Of a stretch of 10,146 bases of DNA, positions 1-7,552 are shown piece after piece. Origin of the DNA: Spirochaetia bacterium (GTDB lineage: Bacteria; Spirochaetota; Spirochaetia; Sphaerochaetales; Sphaerochaetaceae). The position numbers and the translations under genes were made by a program. How positions within the stretch are numbered: the stretch's first letter is position 1; every line of letters begins with the position of its first letter. The stretch lies in contig SABI01000079.1 of assembly GCA_009929055.1 (NCBI GenBank), positions 1 to 10,146 on the forward strand, read 5' to 3'. The notes beneath the pieces were generated by a model that was given only the letters and a program-made list of their open reading frames with translations, did no database searches and was not told where the DNA came from.

Positions 1-109
1 CCTCTTGAGGATGGCTTTCAAACTCCTTTTTAAGATCGCTATTTGAGTATTCGAAAGTATTTTCTGACAATACAGAAATAGATACCGGCTTAGGTAATAC
101 GTTAATCAT
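1..109 (-). CDS. N-terminal fragment of a possible GH20-type glycosidase (runs off left edge)
   Basis: An open frame of 36 complete codons starts at ATG (109-107) and continues past the left edge. It begins MINVLPKPVSISVLSENTF. The opening 'IxxxPKP' resembles the start of the N-terminal (GH20b) domain of beta-N-acetylhexosaminidases, which release terminal GlcNAc or GalNAc from glycans; that is family knowledge applied to very little sequence, so the product is a guess. No signal peptide is visible from this ATG, which would suggest a cytoplasmic enzyme. The ATG has a good Shine-Dalgarno sequence (AGGAG, 8 nt upstream). The frame stays open further upstream, with an in-frame GTG (145-143) and CTG (136-134); I prefer the ATG because its ribosome site is well placed and its codon is standard. 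It lies 108 bp after the lipoprotein gene on the same strand and could share its transcript. Confidence 0.5.
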   Translation of the reverse strand, partial: MINVLPKPVSISVLSENTFEYSNSDLKKEFESHPQE

Positions 110-135
110 GTTTCCCTCTCCTAAATATATTTTCA

Positions 136-150
136 GGGAGTCCACCTCCC
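136..150 (-). promoter_or_regulatory. Small GC-rich hairpin and second SD-like site before the left-edge gene
   Basis: On the minus strand GGGAG-GTGGA-CTCCC forms a perfect 5-bp stem with a 5-nt loop, 27-41 nt upstream of the chosen ATG. The same bases contain GGGGAGG, a strong Shine-Dalgarno-like sequence that would suit initiation at the in-frame CTG (136-134). No T-run follows, so this is not a terminator. It may be a chance structure, a minor upstream start, or a translation control element. Confidence 0.2.
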
Positions 151-217
151 CTTCGAAATATATTATGTTTTTATCTCTTATGTATTTGAGCTAATTAATC
201 AGCTTTCATAAGTTATT

Positions 218-955
218 TTAACTAGCGGTTTCTCCTATATCCAGGCTGTTTGCAGCGGGGACAGCAAAGTCGTTTTCTCCGTCGGAAACGGCTATACTTT
301 GTATATATAGGGTTCCCGTTTTGCTAGCTCTAGTTGCCTCAATCTCAAGTATTATTGAATCCTCTTCTATTGCTAATTCTCCATCATTACTAAAGATAAT
401 TAAGGATACTTGTGTATAACCTGTCCATTGCTGGGTTAAAGTAAAACCTGACTGTTTTAATGACACACTGTTTATAGTGACATCCGATGTGCTTTGAACA
501 ATCATTCTAACCGCATAAACCGGTCCCGATTTAGAAAGTCCCGTTGCCCTAACGGAAACGGTGGTCTTTCTGCCATCAATTTCCTTTTTTACCATTTGAA
601 TCCGAAACGCTGTTTGAACTGGAACGCTGTAAGTTACGCTATACGAGAAATTGACTGAAACCTTTTCATATGTAATTACCATAATGGCATTTTCTGAAGT
701 GATAGAGCTATTAAATCCTGTCACCATACTTTCAGTAATATTAATAATCTGGGATGTTCCGTCAGAATAATATACTTTAATCTTAGCTTTTTCATAGTCT
801 ATTTGCTCATCTAACGCATAAAATTCCTTAAGGCTTGTCCCTACAACTTCAATTGAGTCTATTTTGAGAGCCCTTGGTTTGCAAGCAGAAAGAGCCACAG
901 CAGATAAGCTAACGGCGATAACTAGTAATATTAATAATGCGACTTTAAGTTTCAA
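218..955 (-). CDS. Lipoprotein with Big_3-like Ig domain and C-terminal cohesin-like domain
   Basis: A 245-residue protein predicted to be lipid-anchored on the outer face of the cytoplasmic membrane. Residues 1-24 are a signal peptide (basic MKLK, then a long hydrophobic core) ending in the lipobox L-S-A-C, with Cys25 as the lipidated residue. Residues about 32-114 form an Ig-like domain of the Big_3 type (IDSIEVVG..., a YYSDGT turn, and a VTGFNSS strand), the type repeated in the neighbouring protease. Residues about 115-245 look beta-rich and read like a cohesin or cohesin-like fold: an early 'VYAVRMIVQ' strand, 'INSVSLKQSGFT', and a final 'ILEIEATRASKTGTLYIQSI' followed by AVSDGEN, matching the usual end of cohesins. 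The cohesin call is by eye only. The start is TTG (955-953), supported by AAAGGA 6 nt upstream; no ATG exists that would keep the signal peptide. It follows the dockerin protease gene by 66 bp with no terminator visible. It could be the surface receptor for that dockerin. Alternatively it is a solitary Ig-like lipoprotein. Confidence 0.85.
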   Translation of the reverse strand: MKLKVALLILLVIAVSLSAVALSACKPRALKIDSIEVVGTSLKEFYALDEQIDYEKAKIKVYYSDGTSQIINITESMVTGFNSSITSENAIMVITYEKVSVNFSYSVTYSVPVQTAFRIQMVKKEIDGRKTTVSVRATGLSKSGPVYAVRMIVQSTSDVTINSVSLKQSGFTLTQQWTGYTQVSLIIFSNDGELAIEEDSIILEIEATRASKTGTLYIQSIAVSDGENDFAVPAANSLDIGETAS

Positions 956-961
956 TCTTTA

Positions 962-967
962 TCCTTT
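962..967 (-). promoter_or_regulatory. Shine-Dalgarno site fixing the TTG start of the lipoprotein
   Basis: AAAGGA on the minus strand is followed by 6 nt (TAAAGA) and then TTG. The position is ideal for initiation, and the downstream frame begins with a complete lipoprotein signal peptide. This is the deciding evidence for a non-ATG start. Confidence 0.6.
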
Positions 968-1021
968 TTTTGACTTTATTACTCTTTTTCTATCTTATTT
1001 GCTTAGTCCAAGACTCCTACC

Positions 1022-4000
1022 CTAATTGCCATTAATTTGTCTCGCAAACAGAACAATATCTGTTAACGAACTCTTACCATCTGCGTTGAAATCCATTATA
1101 TATGGCTTATTCTCTCCTATTAGCACTCTTGAAGCCATGGAGTCCAAATCGCTTTGAGATACTTGTCCATCTCCGTTCGAATCTCCGAAAACGTTAATCT
1201 CAAAATCATAAACTTTGTATCCCTCTTCATTGGTAAAAACTACTCTATCTCCTGTTCTTAGATTCCTAGTTGAGAGAGGGTTGAGGGCAGTACCGTTTTT
1301 ATCGGTTATTGTTTTAGTTAGGTAATCAGCGATTAAAAATCTGTCATTAATATCAACTAAAGTTTGATTTGTGGTCTTTACTGATACAATACGGCTACTC
1401 TTTTTCACCTTAATTTCTGAGGAATCCACTCCTTTTAGGGTGTTGTCATCGTCCTCCCTAACCTCGACAGTAAAGCTTGTTTTCTCTCCGCCAACATACC
1501 CTTCTACCATTACAGACTGCATTCCAGCCAAGGTTGGGTTGTAGGTAATTTTTAGCTCGTCTGCAACTGCGCTTCCAGTAAGGGTCTTATTATTTAGCCC
1601 ACTTTCATATTTCAAAGTAACCTGCATACCTAAATAATCAATTGCCTCCCCGTAACCATATACTCTCTTTACCGGAGCTTGATTTACGGTAATCTGTTTA
1701 ACTATATCGGATACATGAACGGTTAAAGTCCCAAGTCCTTCTTGGAACCAGAATAGTACTTCTTGCTCGCCTATTACACTTGGTTGATAGTCATGTTGAT
1801 AGTTTGAGGAATTAAGTTTGGTGTTTGCACCGTTTGCATATATTGCCCTAACCTCCACCTCTAAAGGATCCCCATATTTGTACTCGGTCTTAACCGGTAT
1901 TATTGTAAGATTCTTTACGTAGTTACTTACCGTACAATTTACAGTCCAGGTCCTTACTATATTTTCCATTTCATTAAAATATCTTAGTGTGATAACTTGT
2001 TGAGTGGATGTTAAATTAGTCGGATTAAATTCGGGAGAGTATGAAAAACGTGTCCCACCATAATTTTCGTCGGTATATGCTCCCGAGCGCATATGTAGTC
2101 TAAAGAGCCCTGTCTCAGGGGCAAAAGCCTCTCCATACTTATAGTTTGCCTTTGGGGGAGACCTCATCTCTATATCAGAAAATACATCTATTATTTCCAT
2201 ATCGAAGCTCTTGGTTAATGTTGTCCCCTCAAAAGAGTAGGTCAGTTTTACCGATTGAAGCCCCAATCTAAGATTATAATTTGAAATTGTGTTATATGAA
2301 TTATCCGCATTTTTAAACTCAAGAGAATATGATAGAGGGACTACTGGAATATCCCCACGTTTTTTCATAGATACATAGACGGTCATATTCAAGGACTCCT
2401 TGTACCTTACGGTTTGCTTTGGAATATCTAATACATATTGGGGAACATCTGTAATTCGAATCTGAATTTCCTTAAAGGTATCTAGATATCTTGCCCCATA
2501 TGTTTGCACCCCTCCGACAAGTTCGGGGTCAAACACAGTCTCCATGGCTTCACTTACGCTAACCGTAGTATCAGTAAATGTTTTCCGAATTCTAAGGGAA
2601 TAGGGAGATATAGAGGGATCTGTTGGTCCAGATACATATTCGAATTCGGCAACTTCTTCAGGGTCAACTGCTACGTAATCTTCTCCGCTAGGTATTACTA
2701 TCTCCCAAGATGCAACCGGTTTAAGCCCCCTAGCTATTATGTTAAAGCCCTCAAATATCTGTCTACTATTGATATTGACTTCTCCTTCTACTACCGTACT
2801 GTATTGGGTATAACAGGTAAATATTATAGATTGCTGGGTGCTTTCTACCCCTTCAATATACACTATTTCATCGTCAAACCCTTCCATCTCATACCAGAAG
2901 TTGGGAGTTAATGCCTGATTCTTTATTTCTATTCTTGAACCCGAACCTTGGTCAAAATATACCTTAAAGTTTAAATCCTTATACTGTTCGAAATAGTGAT
3001 AATAGTTGGAGTCGTCCTTCCCTTCATATGCAAATGAGCCCGCCATTTTTACTTCAACAACCACTGGATCGGCTTCTAAAACATTGTTTCCATTTGCAGC
3101 ATCGGTATATGTGGCTCTAATCAAATGTTGTCCTCTAATATTACCGTTATATCCTGTATATGCAACATTTGGAGAGTCAAAGTCTTCCGTCCTAACGGTA
3201 GAGGAGGCCATATTTAAGGTCAGTTGTTCGGTATTATTAAAAGAAGCTCCAAACGCATATATGTTTTGTCTTGGAACATAAGAAATGCTCGATACAATAT
3301 CATAAACGTTCACAGTGTATTTTATTTCTAGTGGATTAGAGAAAAACGGGTCAGAAAATCTAGCCGTCAATGTTTGCGAACCCAATGTCCTCGGATTATA
3401 TCCAGTTGTAGAACTCGGATTAACAGGATAATTTACAATAGCTCCGTTACTAAAGGTTACTTTAAACTGTCCTCTCTCTCCTTCAAGATTACTTAACGCC
3501 TGATTATATATATAGCTGGTTTTTGGGATCTCTGAAAACTCTAATTTCTCAGCATAACGACTTACTTCCACATAAACAGGCTTAGTTTGCCCCATATATG
3601 TAAGATTAATGGTCTTTGCTCCCTCTACTGCTGAGTTATAATTCCCTAGCATATCATGAGTAACTGGAATAGTAACCTGAGGCTCCCCAGTTATCGTTAC
3701 TTTTAAAGTTATATAATTAAGATTAATTAAATCATTTTGTCTTATCTTGATTGGGTTTTGAGATTGAGTAACATCAATAACAACTTCCGAATCAACAACA
3801 GTAACCGCGCAGGTATCCTCGTATGTAATTCCACTTACAGTTATGGAAACAGTGATAGTCGCAGAGCCTGCAGTTACTCCTGTAATAAGCCCACTCGCCA
3901 CATCAACTGTTACAATTTGCGGGTTAGAAGAAGTAAAGCTAGGACTCGCTGTCCCCACATTTGTTGCATCTAAAGGAACTAATGCATAATGCAATTTAAG

Positions 4001-7000
4001 AGTCTTATCCTTTACAATTCTCGCCTGTTCTTCAACAAAGGTAATTCCTGTTAAAGGTTTCTCTTCATATACAGTTACTAAAAGAGTCGAATAAATCGAA
4101 GTTCCATTTATTGTGCCCCTTATTGTGGTTGTTCCTGCTTTAAGACCTGTAATTTTTGCGCTTCTGTAATCGGTTCCTTGGGCAAACATAGTTATAGTGG
4201 CAACAGTCGGATCAGAGGAGGTAAATATAACTCTTTGATAGGTAGCCCCCGAGGGAGAAACAGATACTGATACCGTCTCTTCAGCACTCTTTAATAACCT
4301 TGCATCTCCTCCGCTTAGAGTAGGAGTTCCGATACCCGTTACTGCAACTAACTCTCCTGGTGCATAAATCAAATTGGGTATAGGTGTGTTAGTTTCATAT
4401 TGCGGATTTCCTATTCCTCTGTATTCAACAACACCATCCACTCTTAAAAAGATACTCTGGTTTTCCCCTCCTGCAAGATCAATTATGTCATGTAGTCCGG
4501 ATACATTACATTGTCCTGAAGTATTATCCCCTGCAGCAACAACTGTTCCATTTTGAAGAATAGATAGAATGTGTCTTGAACCTGCAGCAATTTTTACACT
4601 TTGTGAAAAAGAGCTAAGGTTTACCGTATATGGAAAATTCCCAATAACTAAAATCTCTCCGTTTTCTCTCAAAACGAGAGTGAAACTATCTCCTGCAGCA
4701 ACCTCAATCGCATCGGTTATAGCCTCCACCTCGCACTGTCCGCTTGAATTATCTCCAGCAGCATATACCTTTCCGTCAGAAGCAACTCCAACTACATGTC
4801 TTGCCCCTGCCGCTATTCCAATAATATTGGTCCAACCGCCCACTTGAAGTTGATAATGATCATTTAATCCAGAAGCCATTACCACTCCCTCAGAAAGAAG
4901 GGCATAGGAAGTATAGTCTCCAGCGGCAATTTCCTTAACATTTATCCAGCTATCAACCACCGATTCACCATAATAGTTTTCCCCAAAGCTCCCTACGGTC
5001 ATATCTCTATATAACGCTAGAAGATGTTTTCTTCCTATCGCAATCATAGATACATCTTCTTCACCGTTTACTTCCCAGATACCCGTTGTAGCAGTTCCCG
5101 AAGAAATCACGTTTCCTTCGTTGTCTATCCCAAGACTTATTTGAGGACCAGCAAAAACTCTAGCTAGCGCCTCCGCATCCGAGTCTAAAATATCCTGCCA
5201 AGTGTATGCCGTTCCGTTTGTAACGCTAACTGGGCCATATTCCTTCTGTTTTCCTTCAGCGTCAGTAACTACCCAATTGATTTTAGCTGGTTGTGTTTCT
5301 GAGTTGAAGCTTCCGATATAGAAAGAACTAGTTAAAATATTCCCTTTATCTCTTACTACAAAAGGACATTCAAAGACCCTTTCGCCTAGTGCAAATTTAG
5401 ACTGAAAATCAGCAAGGTTTAAATTGTTGGATGCAATTATTGTTTCACCTGCAGTAAGCAAATTAACCTTAACGTTTGCTAGATAAGAAAGATTAACCTC
5501 ACTAGAAAACTGAACCTCTGCTCTAATTCCCGCCCAGTCGGTAGCATTATAATACACTGCAGAGTTAACAGAAATCTTATTATCAAACTCCCCAACAGGA
5601 ATTACAGGTGTATCATTCGGAAAGCTTACTCTAAATTGTGCACTTTCGCTAGAAACAGACAGGGCCTCGATTACTATTTTGCTGTTATCCCCATCTGAAT
5701 AAAATAGGTTACCATAGTTGTATTTGGTTAAATCGTGCAATCTACCAATACTACGATAATATGGGTTTTGAGGAGAGAGGTAGGCCCTCTCAACATCCTT
5801 TTGTGAGTCAGAATATATCGCTGTAGTTGGGCCATCAGGATTCATATAAACAAGTGGTCTAAAGACATAGACCTCGTCTGGATATAACTTAGATTCAAAT
5901 CTTGCATCCCTATTCCCCGTACTTGATTCAACAGAAGAAGGCTCTCTCACTCGATATACTACTAAACCCGTTCCAGGAAGAGAGGAATCATACCTAGTAG
6001 AGATATTAGGATTGCGGTATTCTACCATAAAATACTCACTTGGCTTTTCAGCAAGACGTATCTTGTACGCAAGAACATCGGTGTTGCTTACTGAGGTCGA
6101 AACTGGTGAAAGTTGGTATATTCCGCTTGCGACAATATCTAGAGATTGGGAACTCCCTATTCCACCTACGTATTTTGATCTCATATATGTCAACATATAC
6201 TGGGGAATATTTGTGTTAGAGGACATAAGATCCCATTTTCCAACAGGTACAAAATCATAGTTGTAATGATATAAATCCGGGGCCCCTAATACATGGCCCA
6301 TTTCGTGACATAAAACCCCAACATTAATCGAGGAAGAAAAATTAAAGGAATAATCTCCAACCTTTACTCCTCCAAGATAACTACTAGCTGAAGAACCATC
6401 GATTGAATCAAGATTCCAGCTATGTGGCCAAAGAAGCCCACCCCAAGTGTCTTCATTATTTCCACAAATGAGAAAGCTTACGCTGTCCGCATAACCATCG
6501 TCGTTAATATCTAAATCTTTCCCTGAAAAATCAAACTTATTTGCAGCCCCTGCTACTGCCCCCGAAAGAAGCTCCGTTTCCCGCGTTCTTCTAGTGTAAG
6601 TGTTTGAGTCCTCAATATTGAAATATTGACGGTCTCCTCCGTTATATACATATACTTCGGAGGGACTAACTCTTGGAAGAATGCTGTTTATAGTTACGTT
6701 ATTGTAAGAAAGAACTTCATAATAATTTTTCAGAGAATTTATGGGATGATTAAAGTATGGATCGAAAGCCGCAATTGCATTATCAACCACTGCCTGAGTG
6801 GTATCGTTAAATTTTATTAAAATAACTAAGTTGGTTATTATTCTTTTCGGTTCTTCCCCCGCAAGAAGAGGCTTCTGGTCAACAATATCCGGTTCCTCCC
6901 CTCCGAGAAAGACTTCTCCGCCATATGGGGCAGCTCTATCTATTCTTGTTACAAGTTCAGGGTTTAGCGAAAAATCAATTTCAGAAGCGGTGAGTTTATC

Positions 7001-7357
7001 TACCAGCCCAATTTCTTCCTCGGATGCAAAAAAGCTGATTCCAGAAGAAATTAACACTCCATCTGCTAAAGTTCCGTAGGTTAAAGTATTGTTTGTATTA
7101 TCTCTAATCAGAACAAAGCCTTGTTCGTCATGACAATACCTGAAATATTCATCCCCGCTTTCAAAAAACTCGGCAACCAATCCATTCTCAAAAGTCATTT
7201 TTCTTTCAAAGGTATATTTTCCAAACTCCTCTGTGGGGACATCTACAGATAGAGTAGGAAGAGAGTTGTTTTTAACATAGGAAATTGCCCCAAGGGTCAT
7301 CACTGAGGCTAGAAGTAAAATTAGAGCGATATATATATATTGCTTTTTAATGTTCAT
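1022..7357 (-). CDS. Secreted M6-family metalloprotease with RCC1 propeller, Ig-like array and dockerin
   Basis: A 2111-residue secreted zinc endopeptidase of the immune inhibitor A-like M6 family. Visible modules: hydrophobic signal segment (about 7-28); M6-type propeptide (about 40-110, with GDEYFRYCHDEQG at 68-80); catalytic domain (about 170-430) with HEMGHVLGAPD at 351-361 (zinc ligands H351 and H355, general base E352, D361 the likely third ligand) and GKWDLM at 373-378; a DINDDGYAD stretch near 283, probably calcium-binding; seven RCC1-type repeats (735-994); two Big_2 Ig-like domains (about 1000-1190); a long Big_3-like array (about 1188-1967); a pre-dockerin module (about 1970-2056); and a type I dockerin (2059-2100). 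The key catalytic residues are all present, so it is probably active. No LPXTG or S-layer anchor is seen, so the dockerin is the likely attachment device. The ATG is the only start preceding the signal segment, although its Shine-Dalgarno match is weak. It needs its own promoter, because a terminator lies upstream. Its substrate cannot be told; large modular M6 proteases often act on host or mucosal proteins (inference). Confidence 0.95.
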   Translation of the reverse strand: MNIKKQYIYIALILLLASVMTLGAISYVKNNSLPTLSVDVPTEEFGKYTFERKMTFENGLVAEFFESGDEYFRYCHDEQGFVLIRDNTNNTLTYGTLADGVLISSGISFFASEEEIGLVDKLTASEIDFSLNPELVTRIDRAAPYGGEVFLGGEEPDIVDQKPLLAGEEPKRIITNLVILIKFNDTTQAVVDNAIAAFDPYFNHPINSLKNYYEVLSYNNVTINSILPRVSPSEVYVYNGGDRQYFNIEDSNTYTRRTRETELLSGAVAGAANKFDFSGKDLDINDDGYADSVSFLICGNNEDTWGGLLWPHSWNLDSIDGSSASSYLGGVKVGDYSFNFSSSINVGVLCHEMGHVLGAPDLYHYNYDFVPVGKWDLMSSNTNIPQYMLTYMRSKYVGGIGSSQSLDIVASGIYQLSPVSTSVSNTDVLAYKIRLAEKPSEYFMVEYRNPNISTRYDSSLPGTGLVVYRVREPSSVESSTGNRDARFESKLYPDEVYVFRPLVYMNPDGPTTAIYSDSQKDVERAYLSPQNPYYRSIGRLHDLTKYNYGNLFYSDGDNSKIVIEALSVSSESAQFRVSFPNDTPVIPVGEFDNKISVNSAVYYNATDWAGIRAEVQFSSEVNLSYLANVKVNLLTAGETIIASNNLNLADFQSKFALGERVFECPFVVRDKGNILTSSFYIGSFNSETQPAKINWVVTDAEGKQKEYGPVSVTNGTAYTWQDILDSDAEALARVFAGPQISLGIDNEGNVISSGTATTGIWEVNGEEDVSMIAIGRKHLLALYRDMTVGSFGENYYGESVVDSWINVKEIAAGDYTSYALLSEGVVMASGLNDHYQLQVGGWTNIIGIAAGARHVVGVASDGKVYAAGDNSSGQCEVEAITDAIEVAAGDSFTLVLRENGEILVIGNFPYTVNLSSFSQSVKIAAGSRHILSILQNGTVVAAGDNTSGQCNVSGLHDIIDLAGGENQSIFLRVDGVVEYRGIGNPQYETNTPIPNLIYAPGELVAVTGIGTPTLSGGDARLLKSAEETVSVSVSPSGATYQRVIFTSSDPTVATITMFAQGTDYRSAKITGLKAGTTTIRGTINGTSIYSTLLVTVYEEKPLTGITFVEEQARIVKDKTLKLHYALVPLDATNVGTASPSFTSSNPQIVTVDVASGLITGVTAGSATITVSITVSGITYEDTCAVTVVDSEVVIDVTQSQNPIKIRQNDLINLNYITLKVTITGEPQVTIPVTHDMLGNYNSAVEGAKTINLTYMGQTKPVYVEVSRYAEKLEFSEIPKTSYIYNQALSNLEGERGQFKVTFSNGAIVNYPVNPSSTTGYNPRTLGSQTLTARFSDPFFSNPLEIKYTVNVYDIVSSISYVPRQNIYAFGASFNNTEQLTLNMASSTVRTEDFDSPNVAYTGYNGNIRGQHLIRATYTDAANGNNVLEADPVVVEVKMAGSFAYEGKDDSNYYHYFEQYKDLNFKVYFDQGSGSRIEIKNQALTPNFWYEMEGFDDEIVYIEGVESTQQSIIFTCYTQYSTVVEGEVNINSRQIFEGFNIIARGLKPVASWEIVIPSGEDYVAVDPEEVAEFEYVSGPTDPSISPYSLRIRKTFTDTTVSVSEAMETVFDPELVGGVQTYGARYLDTFKEIQIRITDVPQYVLDIPKQTVRYKESLNMTVYVSMKKRGDIPVVPLSYSLEFKNADNSYNTISNYNLRLGLQSVKLTYSFEGTTLTKSFDMEIIDVFSDIEMRSPPKANYKYGEAFAPETGLFRLHMRSGAYTDENYGGTRFSYSPEFNPTNLTSTQQVITLRYFNEMENIVRTWTVNCTVSNYVKNLTIIPVKTEYKYGDPLEVEVRAIYANGANTKLNSSNYQHDYQPSVIGEQEVLFWFQEGLGTLTVHVSDIVKQITVNQAPVKRVYGYGEAIDYLGMQVTLKYESGLNNKTLTGSAVADELKITYNPTLAGMQSVMVEGYVGGEKTSFTVEVREDDDNTLKGVDSSEIKVKKSSRIVSVKTTNQTLVDINDRFLIADYLTKTITDKNGTALNPLSTRNLRTGDRVVFTNEEGYKVYDFEINVFGDSNGDGQVSQSDLDSMASRVLIGENKPYIMDFNADGKSSLTDIVLFARQINGN
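1031..1189 (-). other. Type I dockerin domain of the protease (protein domain)
   Basis: Two calcium-binding loops are complete. Loop 1 is D2059-S-N-G-D-G-Q-V-S-Q-S-D2070 and loop 2 is D2089-F-N-A-D-G-K-S-S-L-T-D2100. Each has the dockerin ligand pattern at loop positions 1, 3, 5 and 12, with Asn at position 3, and each is followed by a helix (LDSMASRVL and IVLFARQI). Type I dockerins bind cohesins on scaffold or cell-surface proteins. The domain is the last thing in the protein, its usual place. The module just before it (FLIADYLTK ... STRNLRTGD ... EINVFGD) resembles the small domain that often precedes dockerins in Clostridia. Confidence 0.9.
1457..3796 (-). repeat. Array of Big_3-like Ig domains in the protease (protein-level repeat)
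   Basis: Residues about 1188-1967 are a run of roughly eight to nine divergent Ig-like modules of 75-100 residues. A recurring signature is Pro-x-(Lys/Arg) followed by an aromatic-x-Tyr/Phe-Gly-(Glu/Asp)-type turn: prolines at 1278 (PKTSYIYNQAL), 1362 (PRQNIYAFG), 1646 (PKQTVRYKESL), 1735 (PKANYKYGEAF), 1821 (PVKTEYKYGDPL) and 1895 (PVKRVYGYGEAI). Two modules between about 1445 and 1640 are more diverged. The copies differ strongly, so this is an old array rather than a recent DNA duplication. It probably serves as a long spacer between the catalytic part and the dockerin. Confidence 0.75.
4376..5155 (-). repeat. Seven RCC1-type beta-propeller repeats in the protease (protein-level repeat)
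   Basis: Residues 735-994 hold seven consecutive repeats of about 37 residues with the pattern (I/V/L)AAG....(hydrophobic)....(D/N)G.V...G(D/E)N..GQ. They begin at FAGPQISLG, IAIGRKHLL, IAAGDYTSY, IAAGARHVV, VAAGDSFTL, IAAGSRHIL and LAGGENQSI. Repeats 4 and 6 are the most alike, with 'AAGDNSSGQC' and 'AAGDNTSGQC'. Seven is the number needed for a closed seven-bladed RCC1 propeller. In bacterial extracellular proteins such propellers usually serve in binding; a target cannot be read from the sequence. Confidence 0.85.
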
Positions 7358-7364
7358 TTTTCTT

Positions 7365-7377
7365 ACCCGTACCGGGT
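7365..7377 (-). promoter_or_regulatory. Hairpin over the ribosome binding region of the protease gene
   Basis: On the minus strand ACCCG-GTA-CGGGT forms a perfect 5-bp, GC-rich stem with a 3-nt loop. It ends 7 nt before the ATG. The only Shine-Dalgarno-like bases, GGGT, are inside the 3' arm, so folding would hide them. This may limit translation of a very large secreted protein or respond to a signal; that is inference. Confidence 0.35.
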
Positions 7378-7388
7378 CGCTCTCTCTT

Positions 7389-7408
7389 TTTGGGCACTAT
7401 AACCCAAA
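7389..7408 (-). promoter_or_regulatory. Second 5' leader hairpin of the protease gene
   Basis: On the minus strand TTTGGG and CCCAAA pair over 6 bp, extended by a U-G pair, around the loop TATAGT. It lies 31 nt upstream of the start codon and just before the ribosome-site hairpin. The sequence after it is AAGAGAGAG, without a T-run, so it does not look like a terminator. It could be a leader structure or an operator. Confidence 0.3.
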
Positions 7409-7416
7409 TTATTTAT

Positions 7417-7436
7417 GCATATAATATATCATATGC
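7417..7436. repeat. Inverted repeat GCATAT / ATATGC
   Basis: Perfect 6-bp arms are separated by 8 bp (AATATATC). They overlap the best -10-like hexamers of the protease gene, which is a sensible place for an operator. AT-rich palindromes also arise by chance, so support is weak. Confidence 0.25.
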
Positions 7437-7469
7437 GCGCGTATTAATAAATACCAGACAATACTCCAA

Positions 7470-7532
7470 TCATATTATCTCATTTCCATTTGTATATTTT
7501 GTGATAAATACTTGATTTAAGAAATATTTCAA
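7470..7532 (-). CDS. Doubtful 20-codon frame with TTG start
   Basis: This short frame reads MKYFLNQVFITKYTNGNEII and ends at TGA. It starts at TTG (7532-7530) with GGGGAG 8 nt upstream. No family is recognisable. It could be a leader peptide of the protease transcript, but a frame this short next to a purine-rich stretch is easily accidental. Confidence 0.12.
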   Translation of the reverse strand: MKYFLNQVFITKYTNGNEII

Positions 7533-7552
7533 GAAAAAATCTCCCCTTTTAT

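Noticed and set aside
189..204. AGCT...AGCT inverted repeat after the lipoprotein gene as a terminator
   Set aside because: The stem is only 4 bp, AT-rich inside, and has no T-run after it on either strand.
956..1021. Separate promoter or terminator between the protease and the lipoprotein
   Set aside because: Only a 4-bp stem (AGTC/GACT) and no convincing -35/-10 pair are visible, so co-transcription is the simpler reading.
2504..7079. Several plus-strand open frames of 60-135 codons inside the protease gene
   Set aside because: They lie antisense to a continuous, domain-supported gene, lack recognisable motifs and clear ribosome sites, and read as shadows of its codon pattern.
7389..7420. 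TTTGGG/CCCAAA hairpin as a plus-strand terminator
   Set aside because: The following sequence is AT-mixed rather than a T-run, and no plus-strand gene ends here.
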